Shown: piece by piece, positions 29,608-38,278 of the stretch
Layout: the number at the start of each line of letters is the position of its first letter
Numbering within the stretch: position 1 is the stretch's first letter
Assembly (NCBI RefSeq): GCF_000210295.1
Contig: NC_026738.1
Location: 496,001-560,000 of the forward strand
DNA length: 64,000 bases
Source: Trypanosoma brucei gambiense DAL972
Taxonomy: Eukaryota > Euglenozoa > Kinetoplastea > Trypanosomatida > Trypanosomatidae
Direction of reading: 5' to 3'
The notes under the pieces: generated by a model
The model's database searches: none
What the model was told of the DNA's origin: nothing
The model's input: the letters and a program-made list of their open reading frames with translations, nothing else
Position numbers and translations under genes: made by a program

Positions 29608-32600
29608 ATGCAACAACAACAACAACAGAAACACTTGGTAGGCTCCGGCGCTACGAACAACACAATGGGTAGAGTTAATTTCTTACAATTACCCGCTTCA
29701 TGTAATGCTGAAGGCAGCAGCAGGTGGCGTTGGCGGTTTCAAACACAGCAACAGCGGCATCAACACGGTGACAGTGACAGCGGTGAAGGTGAAGATGGGG
29801 GAGTTTTTTATAACGTTCAGAGAGTTGAGGATGATGGGAAGGAGACTGACATCATGTATGTTGCTAAAACTATAGGAAACGAAATGCTTCACTATGAAGT
29901 AACCCCACGTTACCCAAACAGTCGCAGTTCCATAAATGACGAGTTATCATCTGCGACCGGAAGCAGAAGCAGCAGCAGCAATGATATATGTGAGGAGCCC
30001 CTCCCTCTTTACTTTATCCGTAATGCGGGGAAGCGCAGGATCGGCCCCGTGTGCGAGTCCGTCACGGAGAAAGAACGAACCCACTTTTCCACCGAGAGTG
30101 TCAGAAAAGCCGATATTACCCCGCCTACTGAACCTTTACAGGTGGAAATAATATCAAAACGAACCTCGTACATCGGCTTACATGTATTTCAGGAACAGAA
30201 TGAGATTGTGGCGCACGTAGAAGAAGAGAAACACAGCAGCGACGATTCCGATTACCGAGAACAACGTGAAGGCGACACCCCAATGGTCCCAAGCTTTGTG
30301 TACTACAGTGCGCCGCGGCGCGGGCAACACACTTCTGAAAGCGAGGAATATGCCACAGAGTTTGATGAGAGTTGCGCACCAGCAACAAACAATGAACACC
30401 ACCACGCGTCACCACTAAAACCAACACTAATAAAAAAACGATGTTATATACCTGTACCCTCACCACCCGAACGCCATACAAAGGTCAGCATGAGTTACCA
30501 TACATCCATACAATCAGCAACACCACCTTCGGAAATAACATCGCCATTGCAAGTTAGCTTTATACGCAGCAAGTTATGCGGTAACTACAGGTCAGAAGCT
30601 GAGGCACAGCTTCCGATGAGTATTGAAGCGATAAAAGGTGCTTTCCAGAGGTCAGATAAGTCAGCAAAAGCAACGCTTCCCCCGTCTATGAGACGGCAAG
30701 CAAGGGAGTGCAAGCCACAGCGTCAGCAGCAATCTGAATGCTTTCGTGAGCGAAGAGAAGTAAGTTCTTCTTCATCTGAAGACGAATACAACGGAGTGAT
30801 GATACCCGCAAAAGAAGGCAGGAGGAATGCACACACATTTAAAAAGGTTAACACTGTCAGAGAACAAGAACACAAAAACGGGGGACTAAAAGAAGAGCAA
30901 CAGATGAGGGAAAGCGATATTCAAAAGAATAGAGCACAACAAGTTGTTTTTGGTTATATGCCAAAGCAAAAACACAAACACACAGAGGTGCACGAAGCAT
31001 GTGATGAGCAAATGCCAGTGAGTGTGTGTGGTATTCTCGAACAACCACTTTCCATGGCTCATGTGTTTGACAGCTTAATGAAAGATGCGGAGGTGCACGA
31101 AGCATGTGATGAGCAAATGCCAGTGAGTGTGTGTGGTATTCTCGAACAACCACTTTCCATGGCTCATGTGTTTGACAGCTTAATGAAAGATGCGGAGGTG
31201 CACGAAGCATGTGATGAGCAAATGCCAGTGAATGTGTGTGGTATTCTCGAACAACCACTTTCCATGGCTCATGTGTTTGACAGCTTAATGAAAGATGCGG
31301 AGGTGCACGAAGCATGTGATGAGCAAATGCCAGTGAATGTGTGTGGTATTCTCGAACAACCACTTTCCATGGCTCATGTGTTTGACAGCTTAATGAAAGA
31401 TGCGGAGGTGCACGAAGCATGTGATGAGCAAATGCCAGTGAATGTGTGTGGTATTCTCGAACAACCACTTTCCATGGCTCATGTGTTTGACAGCTTAATG
31501 AAAGATGCGGAGGTGCACGAAGCATGTGATGAGCAAATGCCAGTGAATGTGTGTGGTATTCTCGAACAACCACTTTCCATGGCTCATGTGTTTGACAGCT
31601 TAATGAAAGATGCGGAGGTGCACGAAGCATGTGATGAGCAAATGCCAGTGAATGTGTGTGGTATTCTCGAACAACCACTTTCCATGGCTCATGTGTTTGA
31701 CAGCTTAATGAAAGATGCGGAGGTGCACGAAGCATGTGATGAGCAAATGCCAGTGAATGTGTGTGGTATTCTCGAACAACCACTTTCCATGGCTCATGTG
31801 TTTGACAGCTTAATGAAAGATGCGGAGGTGCACGAAGCATGTGATGAGCAAATGCCAGTGAGTGTGTGTGGTATTCTCGAGCAACCACTTTCCATGGCTC
31901 ATGTGTTTGACAGCTTAATGAAAGATGCGGAGGTGCACGAAGCATGTGATGAGCAAATGCCAGTGAGTGTGTGTGGTATTCTCGAACAACCACTTTCCAT
32001 GGCTCATGTGTTTGACAGCTTAATGAAAGATGCGGAGGTGCACGAAGCATGTGATGAGCAAATGCCAGTGAGTGTGTGTGGTATTCTCGAACAACCACTT
32101 TCCATGGCTCATGTGTTTGACAGCTTAATGAAAGATGCGGAGGTGCACGAAGCATGTGATGAGCAAATGCCAGTGAATGTGTGTGGTATTCTCGAACAAC
32201 CACTTTCCATGGCTCATGTGTTTAACAGCTTAATGAAAGATGCGAAGGTGCACGAAGCATGTGATGAGCAAATGCCAGTGAATGTGTGTGGTATTCTCGA
32301 ACAACCACTTTCCATGGCTCATGTGTTTAACAGCTTAATGAAAGATGCGAAGGTGCACGAAGCATGTGATGAAAAAACAATCTTACTTGTTGTGCGTGAG
32401 ACAAATGTGGTTGTACATCAACTGTGCGCTGAGAGAGAGCTGTCTCCGCTGTTGAGGTTTGGTCGGTATTTGAAGTCGGTTATTGGTACCGTTTGCGGTG
32501 TTGTAGGTGGGGTAGTCGGGTTAGGGACTTTATCTCCCCATCTTTTTAAGGGCTTCGTCGTGGAGGGGAAGAAGCCTTCGTGTTTAATACCGACGGTTTC

Positions 32601-35600
32601 TGGATATCCCTTCAAGAAGTGCTCTTACTTACTAAAGGAGTCATTGATGGTTGTTGTGTTGATGGATGCTGAAGGGCGGCAGGTCCTCACAAAACATTTC
32701 GTATTGAAAAGTGGTAGCCTTGGTCTTTTCAAGGAGTTAAGTGTAATGGCAGATGAGGATGCGGCCTCGCGGCAGGACAGGGTGTTGAACGTAAGCCGAA
32801 GGTTGCGAAATGCCGTAAAACTCATTGGTGGTATCGAGGGTTGTGTGAGTGTGGCAGATTCACCTCAGAACCCGGGGAGGTTGAGGCTCCAAGTGATGCC
32901 GAGGCACGTTCGCACCTCCAAGCTGATTTCGTTGTGGGAAGTGAGCGTGATTCCTAATATAATAATCACCGAAATTGCAAGTAAGCCGGACCTTTTTTTG
33001 TTTAGTTTGAGTGGCGGGATTGCACACTATTCCATGAAAGTCCCCCGTGTCGCATGTAGAGGCGACACGCGTAACATGTCGTGGATTTATGAAAAAGGAG
33101 AGATTCAAACTGACGCATTGGATAAGCTGTCGGTGCGACGATGCCGACACAGACCCAACTGTGGAGATGGGTTGTCCACCCATTGTTTGACTGTAGAGGC
33201 GGTGCAAAACCTTATGCACGGTGAAATGGTGGAAGTCGGCCTCGAGCATCTTTCCGGTTCCAAGGGGGAAACGTCGAGGCAAGAGTGCGGTAACTCTTTG
33301 ACAAATGGAAGAGGGAGGCCAACCTCATCAGTTGCAATATCTGCAGTACCAGACGTGAGAGAGTCCGCTATCGACGACCAGGTTATGAGGGTGGTGCCGT
33401 GGTCGCCAAGCGCATTCGTGCGTGACCCGATAGTATCGCGGGATCGACGGGTTCTTGGCCACAGCGATGCTCCGCGGCTGTCGCCGTCGTTAGGCTCACT
33501 GTCCTTAGCGGCAGGTGAAAGTGACCAGCAGCCAGCGCACCGCGCATTGGTACGACTGGGGCCGTTGTCGTCGGCAAAACAGGAAACCAGGACCAACGAA
33601 AACCGGGTGGGGGCACTGCAGGTCGCCGGGGACGACACAAGCTTGAATGGGTTGTATGAACGAAAGAGATTGGGTCTACTGGACTTCGTGCGAGCTGGCA
33701 GACCTGACGCCCCAAAAACCAAGGTCCTTTCCGACAGAACGCAGAGCGGAAGTGACTCTCCACAAGGAATGGGCGTTCGGCTGCCGCGTACGGCTGTTGC
33801 CAGACAATTCCTTCCCGATCGAACGTACGGTGGTGTCGAGAGTGCCATTTTTGGTTGTGATGTGTCTCAGCGGCCTGGTGATTTTGAGAAACGGGAACAG
33901 CAGTGTCAGAAAAGCCTCTCAGACATCATACCCATCACTCAGCGGGAGGCAGAGGAGTTAGGGGGAGAGCGACACTTCATCGAGAGGATACTCGGCAAGG
34001 CATCACGCCTAAGCCAACGTAACGTGACAGTGAGGGAGGTTGAGGCTGACGAGGTAGCAATGGAGTTGATATTTCAAAGCGAGGATCTCTCTCAGGCGTA
34101 CAAGTGTCAAGTCTCACTTCTTGCTAAAGCATACCTTGAGGAGGTTGAGGCTGCGGCTGTTCGACGGGTTATCGAATTGTCTAGGGGCTCCCCTCGTGCG
34201 GATACTTTACAACATGCGCTGGCGGTACGTGAAGGTCGGCGGATGCAACTTTCAGAGAAGGCAGCAAACGAGATGAAGGCTGGGACTGCTATTCATAACG
34301 GTCCAATCGACAGAGCCAACCCCCGTGGCGTGCCCCAGCCCTGGGCGCACCTGTGCCACCACGATCTAGTGGCAGATGGCAACGCACAAGCTATCGCTGC
34401 TGCGTGTAGAGGTGCCCAGCATTTTGGCACGAAAATGTTTGCGTACATTTGTGAGCTGTCGAAACAGAAGGAGGAGAAGAATGAGTCAATCTTCAATAAG
34501 TACCCATTCTTACCGCCGCTACCGTACGGTGTTCCTCTGTCGGACATAGAACTTTCCACCGACCTGGAGTTTAGGCAGTGTGCACTCAAGCTACGGGAGA
34601 ATCCCAACGACGAAGGCAGTAAAGATGAGATGCGCTGTATTGTGTTACGACTTGCAAAGGTCCATGCGATCGACCGCGTTAACACGGCTCCCGAAGGGTT
34701 AAGAGGGCTGTGGGATACAATTTTGCAACATCATCCTGTATCCGAGTGTGATAACGGGAGTGGCTTCTATGGCAACACTGCGGTTTGTGTTGAGGAGGAT
34801 CGTCTCCCGCAGCTTACTGGCCCAACTGTTGCCGATGTGAGAGTACTGCGGGGATTGGGCGGTGGGTCTGCTTATAAGCAATTCATTGCCTGTTGCAGGA
34901 AAGACCTACCCTGCGCGTTGAAACGGTGGGGCACGCAGCTGGCACTTGGTGGAGCTGATGCTTTTCACTTAAGCACAGAGGATCTCGGACTCATCAGGGG
35001 TTTCTATAATGGCGCAGCAGGGGGCAGTGGCAAGTTGTTGAGCTACGGAAACTTCGAGGAGTTTTTGGTGCAAACTCTGGGAAGTCGTCCAGACGTAACA
35101 TTAGCGGGGCTGAACCAGCTGCTCCAAACGACATTTGCAGCACTAAGTAGACCACATGTTGTAAAGTTTGATGACTTTACCCAGTTCCTTACGGCGCTTG
35201 CTGCTTGCGAGTATCTTGGTGGTGGCAACCCTCTTCCAGCAGTGAGACGGCGCCCTGCTGGGAAACTGGCCCCTCTGCTGGTAACACCTCCTCGTGCATC
35301 CGTGGCGACGCGTTTCCCCGATTCGTCGAGACATCGCTTCGATTTAGTCCCACTCTGCCCAAGAGAAACACGGTTACAGCCTTTAAGGGTTAATAAGACA
35401 ACTGACTCTCCTGTGCCTGTATCGGTCGCCTCTGAAACGACAGAGGTGACTACGTTTGCAGGTGATGGTGCACACGAGCGGCGGTGCAGCACCGGAGCTG
35501 GTGGTGCGTTCCGACGAGCCGCGCTGCAGCGGCCATCAACTGCTCAGTGGAGCGTTGTGCCGAGAAAACGTGTTCCGCAACACGCGTCACCGCCCTTGAT

Positions 35601-35703
35601 GCCGCGCAACGCAGAGGTATGGACACCTGAGGTTACTGAAAAAAGCGGAAGTGAGTCTGTTACCCCTGAAAGCACATCGGAATCGGGAAATGAAGAGGCG
35701 TAA
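29608..35703 (+). CDS. Giant repeat protein with thirteen 35-residue repeats
   Basis: Unrecognised 2031-residue protein. Layout: Gln-rich start (MQQQQQQKH); acidic, Ser-rich, probably disordered N-terminus (about 1-455); thirteen 35-residue repeats (about 460-914) with cores HEACDEQMPVSVCGIL and EQPLSMAHVFDSLMKDAE. A globular region follows (about 920-1200) with a Gly/Val-rich stretch at VCGVVGGVVGLGTL, then a charged linker and a helical region (about 1400-1880). Part of that region (LLSYGNFEEFL, VVKFDDFTQFLTAL) recalls degenerate EF-hands without full calcium loops. The tail is Arg/Ser-rich. Long near-identical repeats are typical of trypanosome cytoskeletal and immunodominant proteins; a cytoskeletal role here is inference only. 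The start is the first ATG after the acceptor at 29514. Confidence 0.85.
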   Translation: MQQQQQQKHLVGSGATNNTMGRVNFLQLPASCNAEGSSRWRWRFQTQQQRHQHGDSDSGEGEDGGVFYNVQRVEDDGKETDIMYVAKTIGNEMLHYEVTPRYPNSRSSINDELSSATGSRSSSSNDICEEPLPLYFIRNAGKRRIGPVCESVTEKERTHFSTESVRKADITPPTEPLQVEIISKRTSYIGLHVFQEQNEIVAHVEEEKHSSDDSDYREQREGDTPMVPSFVYYSAPRRGQHTSESEEYATEFDESCAPATNNEHHHASPLKPTLIKKRCYIPVPSPPERHTKVSMSYHTSIQSATPPSEITSPLQVSFIRSKLCGNYRSEAEAQLPMSIEAIKGAFQRSDKSAKATLPPSMRRQARECKPQRQQQSECFRERREVSSSSSEDEYNGVMIPAKEGRRNAHTFKKVNTVREQEHKNGGLKEEQQMRESDIQKNRAQQVVFGYMPKQKHKHTEVHEACDEQMPVSVCGILEQPLSMAHVFDSLMKDAEVHEACDEQMPVSVCGILEQPLSMAHVFDSLMKDAEVHEACDEQMPVNVCGILEQPLSMAHVFDSLMKDAEVHEACDEQMPVNVCGILEQPLSMAHVFDSLMKDAEVHEACDEQMPVNVCGILEQPLSMAHVFDSLMKDAEVHEACDEQMPVNVCGILEQPLSMAHVFDSLMKDAEVHEACDEQMPVNVCGILEQPLSMAHVFDSLMKDAEVHEACDEQMPVNVCGILEQPLSMAHVFDSLMKDAEVHEACDEQMPVSVCGILEQPLSMAHVFDSLMKDAEVHEACDEQMPVSVCGILEQPLSMAHVFDSLMKDAEVHEACDEQMPVSVCGILEQPLSMAHVFDSLMKDAEVHEACDEQMPVNVCGILEQPLSMAHVFNSLMKDAKVHEACDEQMPVNVCGILEQPLSMAHVFNSLMKDAKVHEACDEKTILLVVRETNVVVHQLCAERELSPLLRFGRYLKSVIGTVCGVVGGVVGLGTLSPHLFKGFVVEGKKPSCLIPTVSGYPFKKCSYLLKESLMVVVLMDAEGRQVLTKHFVLKSGSLGLFKELSVMADEDAASRQDRVLNVSRRLRNAVKLIGGIEGCVSVADSPQNPGRLRLQVMPRHVRTSKLISLWEVSVIPNIIITEIASKPDLFLFSLSGGIAHYSMKVPRVACRGDTRNMSWIYEKGEIQTDALDKLSVRRCRHRPNCGDGLSTHCLTVEAVQNLMHGEMVEVGLEHLSGSKGETSRQECGNSLTNGRGRPTSSVAISAVPDVRESAIDDQVMRVVPWSPSAFVRDPIVSRDRRVLGHSDAPRLSPSLGSLSLAAGESDQQPAHRALVRLGPLSSAKQETRTNENRVGALQVAGDDTSLNGLYERKRLGLLDFVRAGRPDAPKTKVLSDRTQSGSDSPQGMGVRLPRTAVARQFLPDRTYGGVESAIFGCDVSQRPGDFEKREQQCQKSLSDIIPITQREAEELGGERHFIERILGKASRLSQRNVTVREVEADEVAMELIFQSEDLSQAYKCQVSLLAKAYLEEVEAAAVRRVIELSRGSPRADTLQHALAVREGRRMQLSEKAANEMKAGTAIHNGPIDRANPRGVPQPWAHLCHHDLVADGNAQAIAAACRGAQHFGTKMFAYICELSKQKEEKNESIFNKYPFLPPLPYGVPLSDIELSTDLEFRQCALKLRENPNDEGSKDEMRCIVLRLAKVHAIDRVNTAPEGLRGLWDTILQHHPVSECDNGSGFYGNTAVCVEEDRLPQLTGPTVADVRVLRGLGGGSAYKQFIACCRKDLPCALKRWGTQLALGGADAFHLSTEDLGLIRGFYNGAAGGSGKLLSYGNFEEFLVQTLGSRPDVTLAGLNQLLQTTFAALSRPHVVKFDDFTQFLTALAACEYLGGGNPLPAVRRRPAGKLAPLLVTPPRASVATRFPDSSRHRFDLVPLCPRETRLQPLRVNKTTDSPVPVSVASETTEVTTFAGDGAHERRCSTGAGGAFRRAALQRPSTAQWSVVPRKRVPQHASPPLMPRNAEVWTPEVTEKSGSESVTPESTSESGNEEA
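30985..32349 (+). repeat. Coding tandem array, 13 x 105 bp
   Basis: Thirteen exact-length units begin at 30985 and then every 105 bp, followed by a truncated fourteenth (32350-32371). Units are almost identical in DNA. One Ser/Asn codon changes (AGT or AAT) in the order S S N N N N N N S S S N N. Unit 9 alone has GAG for GAA in the Glu-Gln pair, and the last two units share two further changes (Asp to Asn, Glu to Lys). The pattern indicates block duplication and homogenisation. Confidence 0.97.
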
Positions 35704-36440
35704 GGCACAAGAGGGGTTATTATCTCCTCTTTCTGTTTTGTATGAGGCCCGTTGCGTCAAGAGGGACCGTGAGCTACGGGATCCCTCAGCGGGGGCTGTA
35801 GAGGGTGGAATTATGAGCTTGACTGCGAGCAGCACTGGAGCTTCTGTACGTTCGTGTGGGAGGTGGGGTACGAAAAAAAGCAAAGGGGACCTTTACTGTT
35901 TATGGACGGGTGACATTATCTTTTGTTCATATTTTCCAAAGAATGAAAGGGGCGTTGTATGACCAAGTGATACATATTTTTTTGTGATTGCTTTAGTTTT
36001 GCTATCAGATGCACTTCACGTTATGGATAGCAGATGTTTAAAACGACCATTGTGTGTATACATTTAGTGTTTACCTGCAAAAGCAGGAAATGGAATATTT
36101 GAAGGACGGACGCTAGTGTATAATGTTTTTATGATCCGCCACAGTTGTGTGAATATCGTATTTTAAGTGTTTTTAATGTTTTTGCATGCTTTTTCTTCTA
36201 GTGACTCAAAGGAGGTGGCACTTTCGCCGTGTTATACTTATCGAAAGCAACATGATGCATATGTACATATGTACTTGGTCAAATTAATAGTGCTAGTGAG
36301 GTTCTAACTCTGTCACTCGTTTCGATCTGTGATTATCCTTTTCTCCCATTTTATTTTACCTTATTTTTTATCATTATTGTTTGGGAAATATCAGTTGTTA
36401 TGGATAATCCAGTAGGGTAGGCTCACAAGGGAAAGGAAAG
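35704..36440 (+). other. Spacer with possible 6-codon upstream ORF
   Basis: 737 bp without a supported gene. A T-rich tract (36340-36380) leads to an AG at about 36391-36392; the leader after it contains a short ORF at 36399-36419 (MDNPVG then stop) before the ATG at 36441. An AG closer to the gene would exclude it. Confidence 0.55.
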
Positions 36441-37970
36441 ATGCAATTCTCGACCTACATGACGAATATTGTTTCGGAGGTGAAGTCCTTTGGGAAGGCA
36501 TATGTTGACTCGTTGGTGGCCCCCCAAGATGATGAATATAATAAGAAGGAGCGTAGTGTTGGCACAACCCTTGGGAGTGCAAGTGACGGCACTGATGTCG
36601 GCCATTCTTCGGTAGGCGCACTCGGGGATGTGCTCAGCAATTTAGTTTCAACCGCATCGCCTTCCGGTTCTCGTCTTATGGATGATAATGATGATGCTAA
36701 CAGTGCCGGAGGCTTGAGTAAAATTGTAGAGCACGGGACTATGTGTAGTCATAACACCTGGGAGAGTAATTATTACAACGGCGCGGCGGTGTGGGAGCGC
36801 GGTACGGTAGAACAGGGCTTCGCTGAGTGTGTGTCAGACGGCTCCGTCCATCCGTCACCCCTTGTTTTCAAGACGTCGCCAGAGACCACCGAAGCGCCAT
36901 TAGTGGCATCGACGACGAGCCTGCAGAAAAAAAATCTCAAGAGAGGAAATACGATCCGGTCTAAATTTGGTGCGGTGAAGCTGGTGTTGGACACTGCGCC
37001 CACATCTTCAAGTGCTGCTTTGACAGATACCGCTTCGGTTCCTCAAATCAGTCGGAGGCACGCGGAGGTGAATATGGTTAAGTTACCGCCCACACCATCG
37101 CCATGGGAAGAAAGGAGGGGCGCCGTGCTTCAACTCCTTAACCGCCACGCAAACAGGCGGTCGCTTCTGGTCCCATGGGCGCGCAATTTTTTGCGCAGCT
37201 TCGTTGACAGTGTGGTCAACCAGCTTCCGCCAGCTACCACGGAGAAGGGATTATCACTCGAAGCGGCACGACAATCAACGGAGCAGCTGCCGTTGGAAGG
37301 TTCATGGAACGAAATAGAGTCCTTGCTCAGGAAATGTTTGACACAAGCCATACCCATAGAGGTGTGGGGCCCTTGTGCCGGGAGCAGAGTGGAAGCTATT
37401 ACCACTCCTCCCAAGTCGACCCCGCTGTGCTCCTTTAACAATGCAGATTTGAGCCTATTGCTTCAGAGCTCGCTGCAGTCGCTACAGCAATGGCATCATC
37501 GCAGGCAGTTGTATTCGGTGCTGGTATCTAAAAAGCAGGTGCAACGCCACCAGCGCCACTCACTGGATCATGCGATGGAGCAGTGCATGATAGACATGTA
37601 TTCCTCTTGTTTTTTTCCACACATACGTGTGGCGGCTGAGAGGGCGAAAGAATTACTGCAGCGTTGCGTTCCTCAACATGAGGAGGTAAAGGGACCAATG
37701 CAAGTCGCTACCCTCAATAATTCATTCGACCAGTGGGTAGCGAAGGTAATGTCACTTTTTTGTTCAGAGCTTACTGCTGCAGACGGCGAGTGGCAGCGCA
37801 GGGTCGACCACACGGCGGGCGCAACTACATGCACCGCATCCGACAGTGAGGACGTTGTAGATGCTGCCGTAAGCGGTGTGGAAAGTGGAACGACTGCGCT
37901 GTGGCTCATGTGTGAGGTGGCTGTGATGTCGTTGTTATTGGTTCGTACTCTTTTCTGTGAAGCTGAATAG
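36441..37970 (+). CDS. Hypothetical protein, 509 residues
   Basis: Unrecognised. The N-terminus has an amphipathic segment (MTNIVSEVKSFGKAYVDSLV) and then an acidic, Ser/Thr-rich, probably disordered stretch (about 30-205). The second half (about 210-505) is helical, with patterns such as VLQLLNRHANRRSLLVPWA and ADLSLLLQSSLQSLQQWHHR. It ends in a hydrophobic helix, LWLMCEVAVMSLLLVRTLF, close to the C-terminus that could be a tail anchor or buried helix. A peripheral or tail-anchored membrane protein is possible. No family assignment can be made. Confidence 0.8.
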   Translation: MQFSTYMTNIVSEVKSFGKAYVDSLVAPQDDEYNKKERSVGTTLGSASDGTDVGHSSVGALGDVLSNLVSTASPSGSRLMDDNDDANSAGGLSKIVEHGTMCSHNTWESNYYNGAAVWERGTVEQGFAECVSDGSVHPSPLVFKTSPETTEAPLVASTTSLQKKNLKRGNTIRSKFGAVKLVLDTAPTSSSAALTDTASVPQISRRHAEVNMVKLPPTPSPWEERRGAVLQLLNRHANRRSLLVPWARNFLRSFVDSVVNQLPPATTEKGLSLEAARQSTEQLPLEGSWNEIESLLRKCLTQAIPIEVWGPCAGSRVEAITTPPKSTPLCSFNNADLSLLLQSSLQSLQQWHHRRQLYSVLVSKKQVQRHQRHSLDHAMEQCMIDMYSSCFFPHIRVAAERAKELLQRCVPQHEEVKGPMQVATLNNSFDQWVAKVMSLFCSELTAADGEWQRRVDHTAGATTCTASDSEDVVDAAVSGVESGTTALWLMCEVAVMSLLLVRTLFCEAE

Positions 37971-38278
37971 CAAATTGAAGAGTAGGTGCATAAATATTTG
38001 TCTGCTTTGTCCATTGCTTTTGGTTTTGCTTTGCTTTGCTTTGCCATTAGCCACCCGTCCATAAATAAACACAGACCTTAACTTCAGTCCTTTGGTTCTA
38101 TTTGAACCGTATACGTATACCTCGACATCGTTTCTTCAACTCTTTGTTTCTTTTCTTTCCTCCCCAATTCCATGTTTTTGGTTGAATGAACGTCCCTTTA
38201 CTCAGGGTAGGCTACTCTGCAAAGCAGAGCAGGACATAGCTGCTGTCCCCGGTGGTTGCGCCGGAGTTTACGTTTCGG
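37971..38278 (+). other. Short spacer upstream of FIGNL1
   Basis: 308 bp. A pyrimidine tract (38128-38165) and CTCAG (AG at 38204-38205) form the likely acceptor. The 73-nt leader has no ATG before 38279. Confidence 0.65.

Noticed and set aside
30857..32203. 448-residue minus-strand open frame across the repeat array
   Set aside because: It is the reverse complement of the 105-bp units; because the unit is a multiple of three and lacks stops in that frame, openness is automatic. The plus frame has matching open flanks and a splice signal.
30985..32371. Regular repeats as a possible CRISPR array
   Set aside because: Units are contiguous 105-bp copies without variable spacers, in frame inside a eukaryotic coding sequence.
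33105..33848. 247-codon minus-strand ORF inside the giant gene
   Set aside because: It is antisense to clearly coding plus-strand sequence; no minus-strand gene with a splice signal was found anywhere in the window, consistent with one directional cluster.
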